A DNA stretch of 64,000 nt, from the NCBI GenBank assembly GCA_947259585.1, contig CAMYMV010000004.1:21088-85087 (forward strand), in the 5' to 3' direction. This document shows positions 9,285 to 17,426 of this stretch, piece by piece. The translations under genes and the position numbers were made by a program. The stretch comes from an uncultured Gemmatimonadales bacterium. GTDB lineage: Bacteria > Gemmatimonadota > Gemmatimonadetes > Palauibacterales > Palauibacteraceae. The notes beneath the pieces are model-generated. The model was not told the DNA's origin and ran no database searches. It saw only the letters and a program-made list of their open reading frames with translations. How positions within the stretch are numbered: position 1 is the first letter of the stretch; each line of letters begins with the position of its first letter.

Positions 9285-10393
9285 GCGATCTCCTTGCGGA
9301 ACGCGCGCACAGCGAGACCGAGCCCGACCACGGAGTAGATGGCGAGGCCGATGAGCGAGCCGAGCAGTGCATCGACACCCACGCCCTTGAGGAAGATGCC
9401 GCGGGTGACCGAGATGAAGTAACGGGCCGGGACGGCAAAGGAGACGACCTGCAGCACGGTGGGCATGTTGGCGATCGCGAAGATGAAACCGGACAGCAGC
9501 AGGGCCGGCAGATACGTGACCATGATCGCCGCCTGCGTCGCGAGCACCTGCGAGCGGAGCGCGGCCGAAAGAAAGATGCCCAGCCCCTGAGCGCCGAGCA
9601 GGAAGAGCAGGGCCGCGGCCATGAGCAGGCCGGCGCTGCCGCGCAGCGGAACGTCGAACAGGAACACTCCCAGGGCGGCCGCGAGCGCCACGTCCACGAG
9701 GCCGATTCCGATGTACGGCAGCAGCTTGCCGAACACGACCTCCAGCCGGTGTACCGGCGTCGCCACCAGCTGCTCCATCGTGCCTCGCTCCCACTCGCGG
9801 GCAATGGTCAGAGAGGTGAGCATGGCGGCGATGATCGACATCAGAACCGCGATCAGGCCGGGCACGATCATGTTCCGACTCTCCAGCGTCTGGTTGTACC
9901 AGATGCGAGTCTCGGCCTCCACGGCCAGGCGCAGGCGGCGCGTCGGCAGAACGTCCGCCGCGAATCCGGACATGATCGCGTCGGCGTATCCGATCGCTAT
10001 CGTCGCGGTGTTGGCATCGCTGCCATCCAGGAGCAGCTGGACGGGCGCCCCTCGTCTCGCGGTGAGGTCGGCGGAGAAGTCGCGGGGAACGACCATCACG
10101 GCGGCCACCTCCCCGGCGACCAGCAACCGCTCGGCATCTCCATAGCGTTCGAGCCGGTGGCGAACGGAGAAGTATCCGGACTCCTCGTACACGTCGATCA
10201 GCTGCCGACTCTCGGACGTCCCGTCGAGGTCCAGCACCGCCAGGCGTATGTCGCGGACGTCCAGCGTGATCGCGTAGCCGAATACGAGGACCAACAGAAG
10301 GGGCAGGAGAAACGCCAGTATGAGGCTACGCGGATCGCGCGCGAGCTGGATCACCTCCTTGCGCCCGATGGCGAACAGCCGGCGCCGGCTCAC
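9281..10393 (-). CDS. ybhS: ABC-2 type exporter permease (YbhS/YbhR-like, first copy)
   Basis: A 370-residue inner-membrane permease paralogous to its downstream neighbour. Its N-terminus GRKEVIQLARDPRSLILAF leads into a first helix and a YAITLDVRDIRLAVLDLDG periplasmic start. A periplasmic domain follows, then five helices with the AREWERGTMEQLVATPVH coupling segment and LSGFIFAIANMP. Together with the adjacent membrane fusion protein and two ATPases it should make a tripartite efflux pump, for which E. coli YbhGFSR is the described relative. The start is GTG, overlapping the ATPase stop by 4 bp (GTGA). Confidence 0.9.
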   Translation of the reverse strand: MSRRRLFAIGRKEVIQLARDPRSLILAFLLPLLLVLVFGYAITLDVRDIRLAVLDLDGTSESRQLIDVYEESGYFSVRHRLERYGDAERLLVAGEVAAVMVVPRDFSADLTARRGAPVQLLLDGSDANTATIAIGYADAIMSGFAADVLPTRRLRLAVEAETRIWYNQTLESRNMIVPGLIAVLMSIIAAMLTSLTIAREWERGTMEQLVATPVHRLEVVFGKLLPYIGIGLVDVALAAALGVFLFDVPLRGSAGLLMAAALLFLLGAQGLGIFLSAALRSQVLATQAAIMVTYLPALLLSGFIFAIANMPTVLQVVSFAVPARYFISVTRGIFLKGVGVDALLGSLIGLAIYSVVGLGLAVRAFRKEIA

Positions 10394-11355
10394 TCTACCC
10401 CTCCCGCCTCTCGAACCCGGGCGACGAACACATCCTCGAGGGCCGGTTCGATGCGGCGCAGCGAGCGGAGCGTTAGGCCGGCGCCGGCGAGCGCCTCCGT
10501 GAGTCTCGGGGTGGCGGCATCCTGATCGGAGACGAGCACATGCAGAGCCCGACCGTACATGGATGCCTCCAGAACGCCGGGGAGATCCTTGACGGCCTCC
10601 ACGGCCCTGGGCGCATCGTCCGTTCTCAGCTCCAGCAGCGGTTCGGCCATGGAGCCGCGGAGCGCGGCGGGGCTGTCCAGGGCGATGAGGCGGCCCCGGT
10701 TCATTAGCGCGAGCCGGTGACAGTACTCGGCTTCCTCCATGTAGTGCGTGCTCACGAATACGGTGGTTCCAGCCTCGGAGAGGTCGTAGATGAGATCCCA
10801 GAAGCCGCGCCTCGCCACCGGGTCGACGCCCGAGGTCGGCTCGTCCAGGAAGAGGACCGGAGGCCCGTGGATGACGGCACAGCCGAGCGCCAGGCGCTGC
10901 TTGAATCCGAGCGGCAAGTCGGCCGTCAGCCGTCCGGCCTGCTCGCGAATCCCGGCCATCTCGAGGATCCAGACCTTTCGCTCCTCGAGACGCTCCCCCC
11001 GTACGCCATACAGCCCGGCGAACAGATCGATGTTCTCCTCCACCGTGAGATCCGCGTACAGCGAGAAGAGCTGAGACATGTAGCCGATGCGGGACTTCAG
11101 CGCCTCGAGCTCGTCCGGGATGCTCAGGCCGGCGACCTCGGCCGTCCCGGAGCTCGGATGGAGCAGTCCCGTGAGCATCTTGATCGTCGTCGTCTTGCCG
11201 GCGCCGTTGGGGCCCAGAAAGCCGAAGATCTCCCCCTCCCCGACCTCGAAGGAGACGTCATCGACGGCCGTGAAGGCTCCGAAGCGCTTCGTGAGCGCTG
11301 AGACCCGGACGGCGGGCCGCATGGCGGCGGGGCGTATGGCGGCTGGCTCAAACAT
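10390..11355 (-). CDS. ybhF: ABC transporter ATP-binding protein (YbhF second half equivalent)
   Basis: A nucleotide-binding subunit of about 321 residues: Walker A GPNGAGKTTT, Q-loop MSQLFSLYADLTVEEN, Walker B VLFLDEPTSGVDP and H-loop FVSTHYMEE. The usual signature LSGG is replaced by PLGFKQRLALG, as often seen in ABC-2 drug exporters. The C-terminal LEDVFVARVREA domain is typical of DrrA-like ATPases. I chose the ATG at 11355, which overlaps the upstream ATPase by 8 bp; an ATG at 11322 is also possible. In E. coli YbhF the two ABC domains are one polypeptide; here this gene would supply the second domain. Confidence 0.9.
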   Translation of the reverse strand: MFEPAAIRPAAMRPAVRVSALTKRFGAFTAVDDVSFEVGEGEIFGFLGPNGAGKTTTIKMLTGLLHPSSGTAEVAGLSIPDELEALKSRIGYMSQLFSLYADLTVEENIDLFAGLYGVRGERLEERKVWILEMAGIREQAGRLTADLPLGFKQRLALGCAVIHGPPVLFLDEPTSGVDPVARRGFWDLIYDLSEAGTTVFVSTHYMEEAEYCHRLALMNRGRLIALDSPAALRGSMAEPLLELRTDDAPRAVEAVKDLPGVLEASMYGRALHVLVSDQDAATPRLTEALAGAGLTLRSLRRIEPALEDVFVARVREAGGVE

Positions 11356-12286
11356 TCTGCCGGCGCTTGCGTTCGACCAGATCGACGAAGACGTCCTCGA
11401 GAGTCGGCCTAACGACCTCGGCGTGACGGACCGTGAAGCCGGATCGCTCCAGGTCCGCTCTGAGATCGGCCCAATCCGCATCGCTCCGCAGCACGAGCCT
11501 CACCGTCTCGCCGAAGGTCGCCGCGCTCCGCACCCGGGGCACCCCGGCCAGGTACTCGACGGCACGCCTTGGCCTGTCCACCCGAAGTGCCACGAGCTCG
11601 GCGTCGAGGGACTCCTGCAGGCGCCGGGGCTCGTCGAGCCCGACGAGGTTTCCATCGTGGAGCATGGCGACCCGATCACAGCGCTCCGCCTCCTCCATGT
11701 AGGCCGTGCTGACCACGACCGTGGTACCGGCGGCGACCATCTCGTGGACGATCAACCACAGATCGCGGCGGGAGATCGGGTCGACGCCGAAGGTCGGCTC
11801 ATCGAGCAGCAGGATGCGGGGCTCGTGAACGAGCGCGCAGCAGAGGCCTAGCTTCTGCTTCATCCCACCGGAGAGATCCCCGGCGCGGCGTCGCTCGAAG
11901 GGTCCGAGGCGGGAGAACCCGTAGAGCCGCTCCAGCCGGCCCGGGAGGTCGGCACGGGGCAGCTCGTACAGATCCGCGTAGAACTCGATGTTCTCGCGGA
12001 CGGTCAGCTCCTGATAGAGGCCGAACCGCTGTGACATATAGGCGATGCTCGGCTTGACCGACTCCGGGTCGGTGACGACCGATTCGCCGGCCACGATCGC
12101 GTCGCCCTCGCTGGGACGCAGCACGCCCGCCAGCATGCGCAGCGTGGTCGTCTTCCCGGCTCCGTCCGGACCGACGATTCCGAACAGCTCGCCTGCCCGG
12201 ACGTCGAAGCTGAGATCTCGTACCGCCACGAGCTCACCGAAGCGGCGGGCGAGGCCGCGGACGGAAACGGCAGGGCCGCCGGACAA
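11348..12286 (-). CDS. ybhF: ABC transporter ATP-binding protein (YbhF first half equivalent)
   Basis: A 312-residue nucleotide-binding subunit: Walker A GPDGAGKTTT, Q-loop MSQRFGLYQELTVREN, signature LSGGMKQKLGL, Walker B ILLLDEPTFGVDP and H-loop VVSTAYMEE (His replaced by Ala-Tyr context). The C-terminus RPTLEDVFVDLVERKRR is DrrA-like. The start is TTG with GAGG about 8 nt upstream; no ATG or GTG lies closer to the family N-terminus. It lies 34 bp after the fusion-protein gene and overlaps the second ATPase gene. It probably pairs with that ATPase to power the two permeases. Confidence 0.9.
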   Translation of the reverse strand: MSGGPAVSVRGLARRFGELVAVRDLSFDVRAGELFGIVGPDGAGKTTTLRMLAGVLRPSEGDAIVAGESVVTDPESVKPSIAYMSQRFGLYQELTVRENIEFYADLYELPRADLPGRLERLYGFSRLGPFERRRAGDLSGGMKQKLGLCCALVHEPRILLLDEPTFGVDPISRRDLWLIVHEMVAAGTTVVVSTAYMEEAERCDRVAMLHDGNLVGLDEPRRLQESLDAELVALRVDRPRRAVEYLAGVPRVRSAATFGETVRLVLRSDADWADLRADLERSGFTVRHAEVVRPTLEDVFVDLVERKRRQNV

Positions 12287-12320
12287 CGCTCCGCCCTCGA
12301 TTCTCGGGCTTCCGGCGTCT

Positions 12321-13310
12321 TCAGCCGGCGTCCGTGTCGAGCCGGACGTCGGCCGCGAGACCGGGCTTGAGATCGAACGAGGGATCGCCCACGATCTGTA
12401 CCTTTATCCGGTAGACCAGCTTCACCCGCTCCTCGGTCGTTTGAACGTCTCGCGGCGTGAACTCGGCCTCGCTGGCGATGAACACCACGCGACCGGTGTA
12501 GGTGCGCTCCGGGTAGGCGTCGGCCGTTATCGTGGCGGTCTGACCGATCGAGAGCTGACCCACCCGGTCGGCACGGACGTAGATGCGGACCCATCGATCG
12601 TCGGGATTCATCAGGGTGAGCACGGGAGCCCCGGCGGAGACGATCTCGCCGGGCTCACGGTGGCGGATGGTGATCAGGCCGGCGTTCGGGGCCGTGATCC
12701 GCGCGTATTCGAGCAGGGCTTCGACCCTCTCCGCCTCGGCTTCGGCGGCCTCGAGCGCGGCGCGCTGAGCAGAGATGCGCTCCGAGCGAGTTCCGCTCTC
12801 CAGCAGTCTCAGCCGCTCGCTCGCCCCCTGCATCTCCGACTCGGCCACCGTCGCGACCGTCTCTCGATCATCAAGAGCCTGCTCGCTTATGGCGCCGTCC
12901 TCGTACAGGTTCCTCGCCCGCTCGAGATCCCTCGTGGCGTCCAGGCGTCGGCGCTCGGCGGCCCTCAGCGCCGCTCGAGCTTGCTCGATCTCCTCGCTGC
13001 GGAAGCCCTCGGTGAGCTCGTCGAGGGTCGCTGCAGCCGCTTCGGCCCGGGCCCTCGCCGCCGCCAGGGCCGCCGCCAGCTCGCGCTGATCGAGTACCGC
13101 AAGCAGCTGGGCCTCGGAGATCCGGTCTCCCTCGTCCACGGAGATAAGCTCGATCCTCCCCGCCGTTCGGAACCCGAGATCCGATTCGCGGGCCTCCACG
13201 GTCCCCGCGGCCACGATCGCCGTGTCGGACCCGTCCGTGCGAAGGAGAAGCCAGCTCGCTCCCGCGGCGATGGCGAGAAGAAGGGCCAGAACGGGGGCGC
13301 GTCGCCTCAT
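12321..13310 (-). CDS. ybhG: HlyD/YbhG-type membrane fusion protein
   Basis: Periplasmic adaptor of 329 residues that should link the ABC-2 permeases to an outer-membrane channel. An N-terminal membrane anchor (VLALLLAIAAGASWLLL) is followed by the first half of the biotinyl-lipoyl domain (GTVEARESDLGFRTAGRIE). A long alanine-rich coiled coil runs from about residue 75 to 195. The second lipoyl half contains ITAPNAGLITIRHREPGEIV, and a beta-barrel region follows. The ATG overlaps the regulator stop (ATGA). Position and length match YbhG. No outer-membrane TolC homologue is visible in the window. Confidence 0.92.
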   Translation of the reverse strand: MRRRAPVLALLLAIAAGASWLLLRTDGSDTAIVAAGTVEARESDLGFRTAGRIELISVDEGDRISEAQLLAVLDQRELAAALAAARARAEAAAATLDELTEGFRSEEIEQARAALRAAERRRLDATRDLERARNLYEDGAISEQALDDRETVATVAESEMQGASERLRLLESGTRSERISAQRAALEAAEAEAERVEALLEYARITAPNAGLITIRHREPGEIVSAGAPVLTLMNPDDRWVRIYVRADRVGQLSIGQTATITADAYPERTYTGRVVFIASEAEFTPRDVQTTEERVKLVYRIKVQIVGDPSFDLKPGLAADVRLDTDAG

Positions 13311-13942
13311 GGGAGACCCCCTTGTTTTGTGCCGGGTGCCGCGAGCCCCTCGACCACGAAGCGAATCGAGTTGTCCACCAGTCGATCGCGAGCTTCGGGG
13401 CTCTCGAAGCGCACCGCGCCCGCCTGCTCGAGCACGGGTCTTACGAGGTTGAGGGCGACCGGCTGGGTCGCCGTCGCGAGCGCTAGCATCATCGGGTCGC
13501 CCTCCCGTATCTCTCCGGCCGCCTGGCCTTCCCGGATCAAACGGCTCAACGCCCGGAAGTTGGCTTGAAACGTCACGAGGACGGCCTCCGGGATCGGCTT
13601 CTCGGTGGAGAGTTCCCGGACCATCAGCCCACGCAGCTCCGGGTGCTCGTAGAGGTGCTCGAAGAACGCCCGCACGAAAGACTGCACCCTCTCCAGGGGC
13701 GAGCCGGCGCCCTCCGCGGCGGCTCGAAGGCGTTCCCGGAAGGGAGTCAGTGTACCCTCGAGCACGGCGTCGTACAGCGCCGCCTTGGACCCGAAGTGAT
13801 AGGTGATCGCTCCGATGTTCGCACGGGCCGCCCCCGTGATAGCCCGAACCGACGCACCCTTGTAGCCGTGCGCAGCAAACAGTCGGCGGCCGGCGCTCAG
13901 CAGCGCCCCTCTCGTGCCGGAGTTCATCCTTGGTTCATTCAT
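13307..13942 (-). CDS. cecR: TetR-family repressor of the Ybh-type efflux operon (CecR-like)
   Basis: A 211-residue TetR/AcrR regulator with an N-terminal helix-turn-helix: LLSAGRRLFAAHGYKGASVR, then IGAITYHFGSKAALYDAVLE. The ligand domain includes LERVQSFVRAFFEHLYEHPE, typical of the CecR (YbiH) group with its DUF1956-type C-domain. It heads the cassette and overlaps the ybhG-like gene by 4 bp, matching the E. coli cecR-ybhGFSR order. A promoter and a perfect 6-bp inverted repeat cover its start codon, which predicts tight autoregulation and a leaderless transcript. The ATG at 13942 is favoured; a second ATG six codons in is possible. Confidence 0.9.
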   Translation of the reverse strand: MNEPRMNSGTRGALLSAGRRLFAAHGYKGASVRAITGAARANIGAITYHFGSKAALYDAVLEGTLTPFRERLRAAAEGAGSPLERVQSFVRAFFEHLYEHPELRGLMVRELSTEKPIPEAVLVTFQANFRALSRLIREGQAAGEIREGDPMMLALATATQPVALNLVRPVLEQAGAVRFESPEARDRLVDNSIRFVVEGLAAPGTKQGGLP

Positions 13943-13979
13943 ACGTTTGTATGATAAGCCCGAGACCCCCTTCCGTCAA
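13939..13979 (-). promoter_or_regulatory. promoter plus operator of the cecR-ybh cassette
   Basis: On the minus strand, TTGACG (13974-13979), a 17-nt spacer, then TATCAT (13951-13956). A perfect inverted repeat TCATAC-AAAC-GTATGA (13939-13954) overlaps the -10 and includes the ATG at 13940-13942. The expected transcription start falls at or within a base or two of the start codon, so the message would be leaderless. A bound TetR dimer would block the -10 directly. Confidence 0.75.
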
Positions 13980-14057
13980 ACGCCGGAGACCGCTGGAGTC
14001 ACGTCTGCCGAGCGTCGGCCGCGTTATCCATCGACGGATGCCGACCGATGCTGCGCG

Positions 14058-14066
14058 TGCTATTCT
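14058..14066 (+). promoter_or_regulatory. extended -10 element of the ABC exporter gene
   Basis: TGCTATTCT is a TGn-extended -10 hexamer ending 7 bases before the ATG at 14074. I see no -35 match at 17 bp and no Shine-Dalgarno, so a leaderless message starting near 14073 is the simplest reading. Confidence 0.4.
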
Positions 14067-14073
14067 TTTCGCC

Positions 14074-16089
14074 ATGCAACTGGCGCCAGAAGGCCCGATT
14101 CGCGAGGAAGACAAGCTGGGCAAAGCCTACGATGCGCGGCTTATGCGGCGCCTCCTCGCCTACATCCGGCCCTACCGTGGAAGAGTCGTCATAGCGGTCG
14201 GGATGCTGGTTCTCGCTTCGGGACTCGAGCTCGTCGGCCCGTGGCTGACGAAGGTCGCGATCGACGAGGCGATCCCCGACTCCAACTACGGCCTCCTGGC
14301 CGGGCTCACGATCGTGTTCGCTCTCGCCCTGGCCCTCTCCGCGGCGCTCGAGTACGCCCGGACGCTGCTGACGACCTGGATCGGGCAGCGGGTGATGAAG
14401 GACCTGCGGGGCGAGATCTTCCGCCACCTGCAGCGACTGCAGCTCTCCTACTTCGACCGGAATCCCGTCGGCCGAGTCATGACCCGGGTGACGAGCGACG
14501 TCGAGGTCCTCAACGAGATGTTCACCTCCGGCGTCGTGGCGATCTTCGGCGATATCTTCACGCTCCTTTTTATCGTCGGCGCGATGCTGGCGCTCGATTG
14601 GCGGCTGGCCCTCGTGACCTTCGCCGTTCTCCCCGCCGTCTTCCTCTCCGCCTGGCTGTTTCGGACCAAGGTGCGGCAGGCGTACCGGGACATCCGGCTT
14701 CGCCTGGCCCGCATCAACGCCTTCCTTCAGGAGCGCATCAGCGGCATGTCGGTCGTCCAGCTCTTCCGGCTGGAACGGCCGACCATGGGGCGCTTCGACG
14801 AGCTCAACCAGGATCATCTCGACGCCCACCTGAGGTCGATCACGTACTACGCGCTCTTCTTCCCGATCGTGGAGCTACTGGCCTCCGTCGCCCTGGCCCT
14901 GATCATCTGGTACGGTGGCGGTCAGGCCCTGCAAGGCGCGGTCACGATCGGAGTGATCGCCGCTTTCCTGCAGTACGGGCGAAGGTTCTTCCGGCCGATT
15001 CAGGACCTCTCGGAGAAGTACAACATCCTCCAGAGCGCGATGGCGAGCTCGGAGCGAATATTCCGTCTGCTGGACGAAGAGCCGGAGATCGAGGAGTCGG
15101 GACGTGCCATGCACCACCTCCTCGAGACGCACGGCCGGATCGAGTTCGAGAACGTCTGGTTCCACTACGGAACGCCGCGAACGCCGGCCGCCCCGGAAGC
15201 TCTCGAGGGTGCGGCGCTCGCCACCGAGCTCGATCGTGAGCGGCCGAGAATAGCCCTGGAAGAGCCGGAGGTCGTGGAACCGGAGACGCCGGAAGCGGTG
15301 GATCTCGAGGTGTCGGACATCTCGGGACTCGCGGAGCTGGAATCGGCGAACGTGGTGCGCCCGGCAATCAAGCCGATGGCGGAGGATCCGGACTGGGTGC
15401 TGAAGGATGTGAGCTTCGTCGCCGAGACGGGCGAGCGCCTGGCGATCGTCGGCCCCACGGGCGCCGGCAAGTCTACGATCATCAACCTGATCATGCGGTT
15501 CTACGAGGCCCAACGAGGACGGATCCTCCTGGACGGAGTCGACATCCGCGAGATTCCGACGCGCGAGCTACGCGCCCGCATGGGGTTGGTGCTGCAGGAC
15601 GTGTATCTCTTCTCCGGCTCGGCCGCCGACAACATCAAGCTTGATCGGCTTCAGGTGACCGACAGGAAGATGCGGGAGGCGGCCGAGCGCGTGGGGGTGG
15701 ACCGGCACATCGAACGTCTGCCCGCAGGATACCATCAGGAGCTCGGCGAGCGTGGCAGCAAGCTCTCGGTCGGCGAGCGCCAGCTACTCAGCTTCGCTCG
15801 CGCTCTCGCCGGAGACCCGCAGGTGTTGCTTCTGGATGAGGCCACCAGCTCCGTCGATTCCGAGATCGAAGCTCAGATCGAGCGGGCGCTCGAGGAGTTG
15901 ATGACGGGGCGGACGAGCATCGTGGTGGCGCACCGCCTCTCGACCATTCAGAACGCCGACAGAATCCTCGTCATCCATCACGGCCGCATCAAGGAGTCCG
16001 GCACCCATCAGGAGCTGCTGCGGCAGGGCGGGCTCTATGCGCGCCTTCACAAGCTCCAGTTCACCGCTCCGGCCGCCGCCGTCCAGTGA
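14074..16089 (+). CDS. ABC exporter, fused transmembrane and ATPase domains
   Basis: A 671-residue half-transporter of the MsbA/LmrA/MdlB type. Six membrane helices occupy roughly residues 25-310, followed by one nucleotide-binding domain with Walker A GPTGAGKST (about 458-466), SVGERQLLSFARAL, Walker B VLLLDEATSSVD and an H-loop in VVAHRLST. Between the first NBD strand (FENVWFHYG) and DWVLKDVSFVAETGE lies an extra acidic, proline-rich segment of about 70 residues (roughly 369-439) absent from ordinary NBDs. The frame is open upstream to 13930; I chose the ATG at 14074 because homologous sequence begins there and an extended -10 lies just before it. The substrate is unknown. It overlaps the next gene by 4 bp. 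Confidence 0.9.
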   Translation: MQLAPEGPIREEDKLGKAYDARLMRRLLAYIRPYRGRVVIAVGMLVLASGLELVGPWLTKVAIDEAIPDSNYGLLAGLTIVFALALALSAALEYARTLLTTWIGQRVMKDLRGEIFRHLQRLQLSYFDRNPVGRVMTRVTSDVEVLNEMFTSGVVAIFGDIFTLLFIVGAMLALDWRLALVTFAVLPAVFLSAWLFRTKVRQAYRDIRLRLARINAFLQERISGMSVVQLFRLERPTMGRFDELNQDHLDAHLRSITYYALFFPIVELLASVALALIIWYGGGQALQGAVTIGVIAAFLQYGRRFFRPIQDLSEKYNILQSAMASSERIFRLLDEEPEIEESGRAMHHLLETHGRIEFENVWFHYGTPRTPAAPEALEGAALATELDRERPRIALEEPEVVEPETPEAVDLEVSDISGLAELESANVVRPAIKPMAEDPDWVLKDVSFVAETGERLAIVGPTGAGKSTIINLIMRFYEAQRGRILLDGVDIREIPTRELRARMGLVLQDVYLFSGSAADNIKLDRLQVTDRKMREAAERVGVDRHIERLPAGYHQELGERGSKLSVGERQLLSFARALAGDPQVLLLDEATSSVDSEIEAQIERALEELMTGRTSIVVAHRLSTIQNADRILVIHHGRIKESGTHQELLRQGGLYARLHKLQFTAPAAAVQ

Positions 16090-16319
16090 ACGAGCTGCTC
16101 GACGTGATCGCGCGGATCGATACGCGCGTCGTGCTCGTCGCGGCGCTTCTCGTTCTGGACGTCTGGGCGATCGGCATGACGATCGCCTCGGACGCGAGCC
16201 GGAAGGAGAAGGTCCTGTGGTCGGGCATCGTGATCCTCTGCCCGATCTTCGGCTGCCTGTTCTGGTTCAGCCTGGGCCCGAAGCCCGACCTCATCGGCGG
16301 GCGCGGCCGCGCGACGTGA
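16086..16319 (+). CDS. small two-helix membrane protein (PLDc_N-like)
   Basis: A 77-residue protein with two hydrophobic segments (VVLVAALLVLDVWAIGMTI and VLWSGIVILCPIFGCLFWFS), a SRKEKVLW connector and a short LGPKPD tail. This is the layout of the phospholipase D nuclease N-terminal (PLDc_N) family, here standing alone. The GTG start overlaps the ABC exporter stop (GTGA), and its own stop overlaps the next GTG, so the three genes should be translated in series. Function is unknown. Confidence 0.75.
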   Translation: MNELLDVIARIDTRVVLVAALLVLDVWAIGMTIASDASRKEKVLWSGIVILCPIFGCLFWFSLGPKPDLIGGRGRAT

Positions 16320-17407
16320 GGTACATCGGCAACAAGACCCGCCTCGTTCCGTTTATCCTGGATGTGGTGGGTGATGTACAGCCCGATGCCGGCGTCGCCT
16401 GCGATCCCTTCGCGGGCACCGCGAGTGTGAGCCGGGCCCTGAAGGACCGGGGCTGGACGGTGCGCTCCGGCGATCTCCTGGCGTTCTCGTACGCGCTCCA
16501 GGTGGCGCACGTCGAGCTGGACCGCACGCCCCGGTTCCCCGCGGCCTTGATCGGGGATGCAGAGGGGAGGGCTGCCCGCTGGCTCTCCTACACCAGGCTT
16601 CTGGCCTACCTGACCGGTTTGCCCCCTCGGCACGGCTTCATCAGCGAGAACTACTCGCCGGCCGGCCGCGCGGGCGCCCGTCATGGCCGAATGTACTTCA
16701 CGCCTGACAACGCGGGGGCGATCGACGCGGCGCGGGAGCAGATCGCCGCCTGGTCGGAGGAGGAGCGTCTGGACCCGGCCCGGAGCCAGTTTCTGATCGC
16801 CACGCTCGTCGAGGCGGCCGATCGGGTGGCGAACACGACCGGCGTGTACGCCTCGTTCGTGAAGTCGTGGCAGCCGAACGCGAAAAGACAGCTGGAGCTG
16901 CGACCGTTGAAGCCGACCTCACGACACAACGGTGGACGCCCGAGTAGCGCGTACCTCGGGAAGGCGGAAGAGCTCGTCGCGTCGGTCGGGACGGTGGATC
17001 TCCTGTATTTGGATCCGCCCTACAACGAGCGGCAGTACCCGGCCTACTACCACGTGCCGGAGGTCATCGCCGCCGGCTGGAGCACTCCGCCCGAGCTGCG
17101 GGGCAAGACGGGGCTCATCCCGGACGAAGCGCTCCGCTCGGATTGGTGCCGACGAGATCGGTGCGAAGCCGCTCTCCGGACGCTCATCGACCGGTCCGAC
17201 GCCAGGCATATCCTGCTCAGCTACAACGACGAAGGCCTTCTGGAGGCCGAGGTCATCGCGGCCGTGTTCCGGGAGGCGGGAGACGAGGACAGCTATCGGA
17301 GAGCGGACGTGGAGTACCGGCGATACCGGAGTGACGGGGATGGCCCGTCCAGGACCTACCTGCGCGACCGGGTCCAGGAGCAACTGCACTACGTCAGGCG
17401 CCGCTGA
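16316..17407 (+). CDS. Dam-like (D12 class) adenine-N6 DNA methyltransferase, orphan
   Basis: A 363-residue methyltransferase starting at GTG with RYIGNKTRL, the D12-class N-terminal motif X region. The SAM-binding motif I is CDPFAGTAS (Asp30), and the catalytic motif IV is DPPYN (233-237), preceded by DLLYL. It should transfer methyl groups from SAM to adenine in a short DNA site; the specificity is not readable. No restriction endonuclease lies beside it, so an epigenetic or phage-related role is likely. It is translationally coupled to the small membrane protein (GTGA) and converges on the 111-residue gene 19 bp away. Confidence 0.85.
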   Translation: MRYIGNKTRLVPFILDVVGDVQPDAGVACDPFAGTASVSRALKDRGWTVRSGDLLAFSYALQVAHVELDRTPRFPAALIGDAEGRAARWLSYTRLLAYLTGLPPRHGFISENYSPAGRAGARHGRMYFTPDNAGAIDAAREQIAAWSEEERLDPARSQFLIATLVEAADRVANTTGVYASFVKSWQPNAKRQLELRPLKPTSRHNGGRPSSAYLGKAEELVASVGTVDLLYLDPPYNERQYPAYYHVPEVIAAGWSTPPELRGKTGLIPDEALRSDWCRRDRCEAALRTLIDRSDARHILLSYNDEGLLEAEVIAAVFREAGDEDSYRRADVEYRRYRSDGDGPSRTYLRDRVQEQLHYVRRR

Positions 17408-17426
17408 CCGAGCGATCCGGCCGAGC

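Noticed and set aside
13930..14073. N-terminal extension of the ABC exporter
   Set aside because: The frame is open, but the extra residues are basic and unlike family N-termini, and they would overlap the cecR promoter and start.
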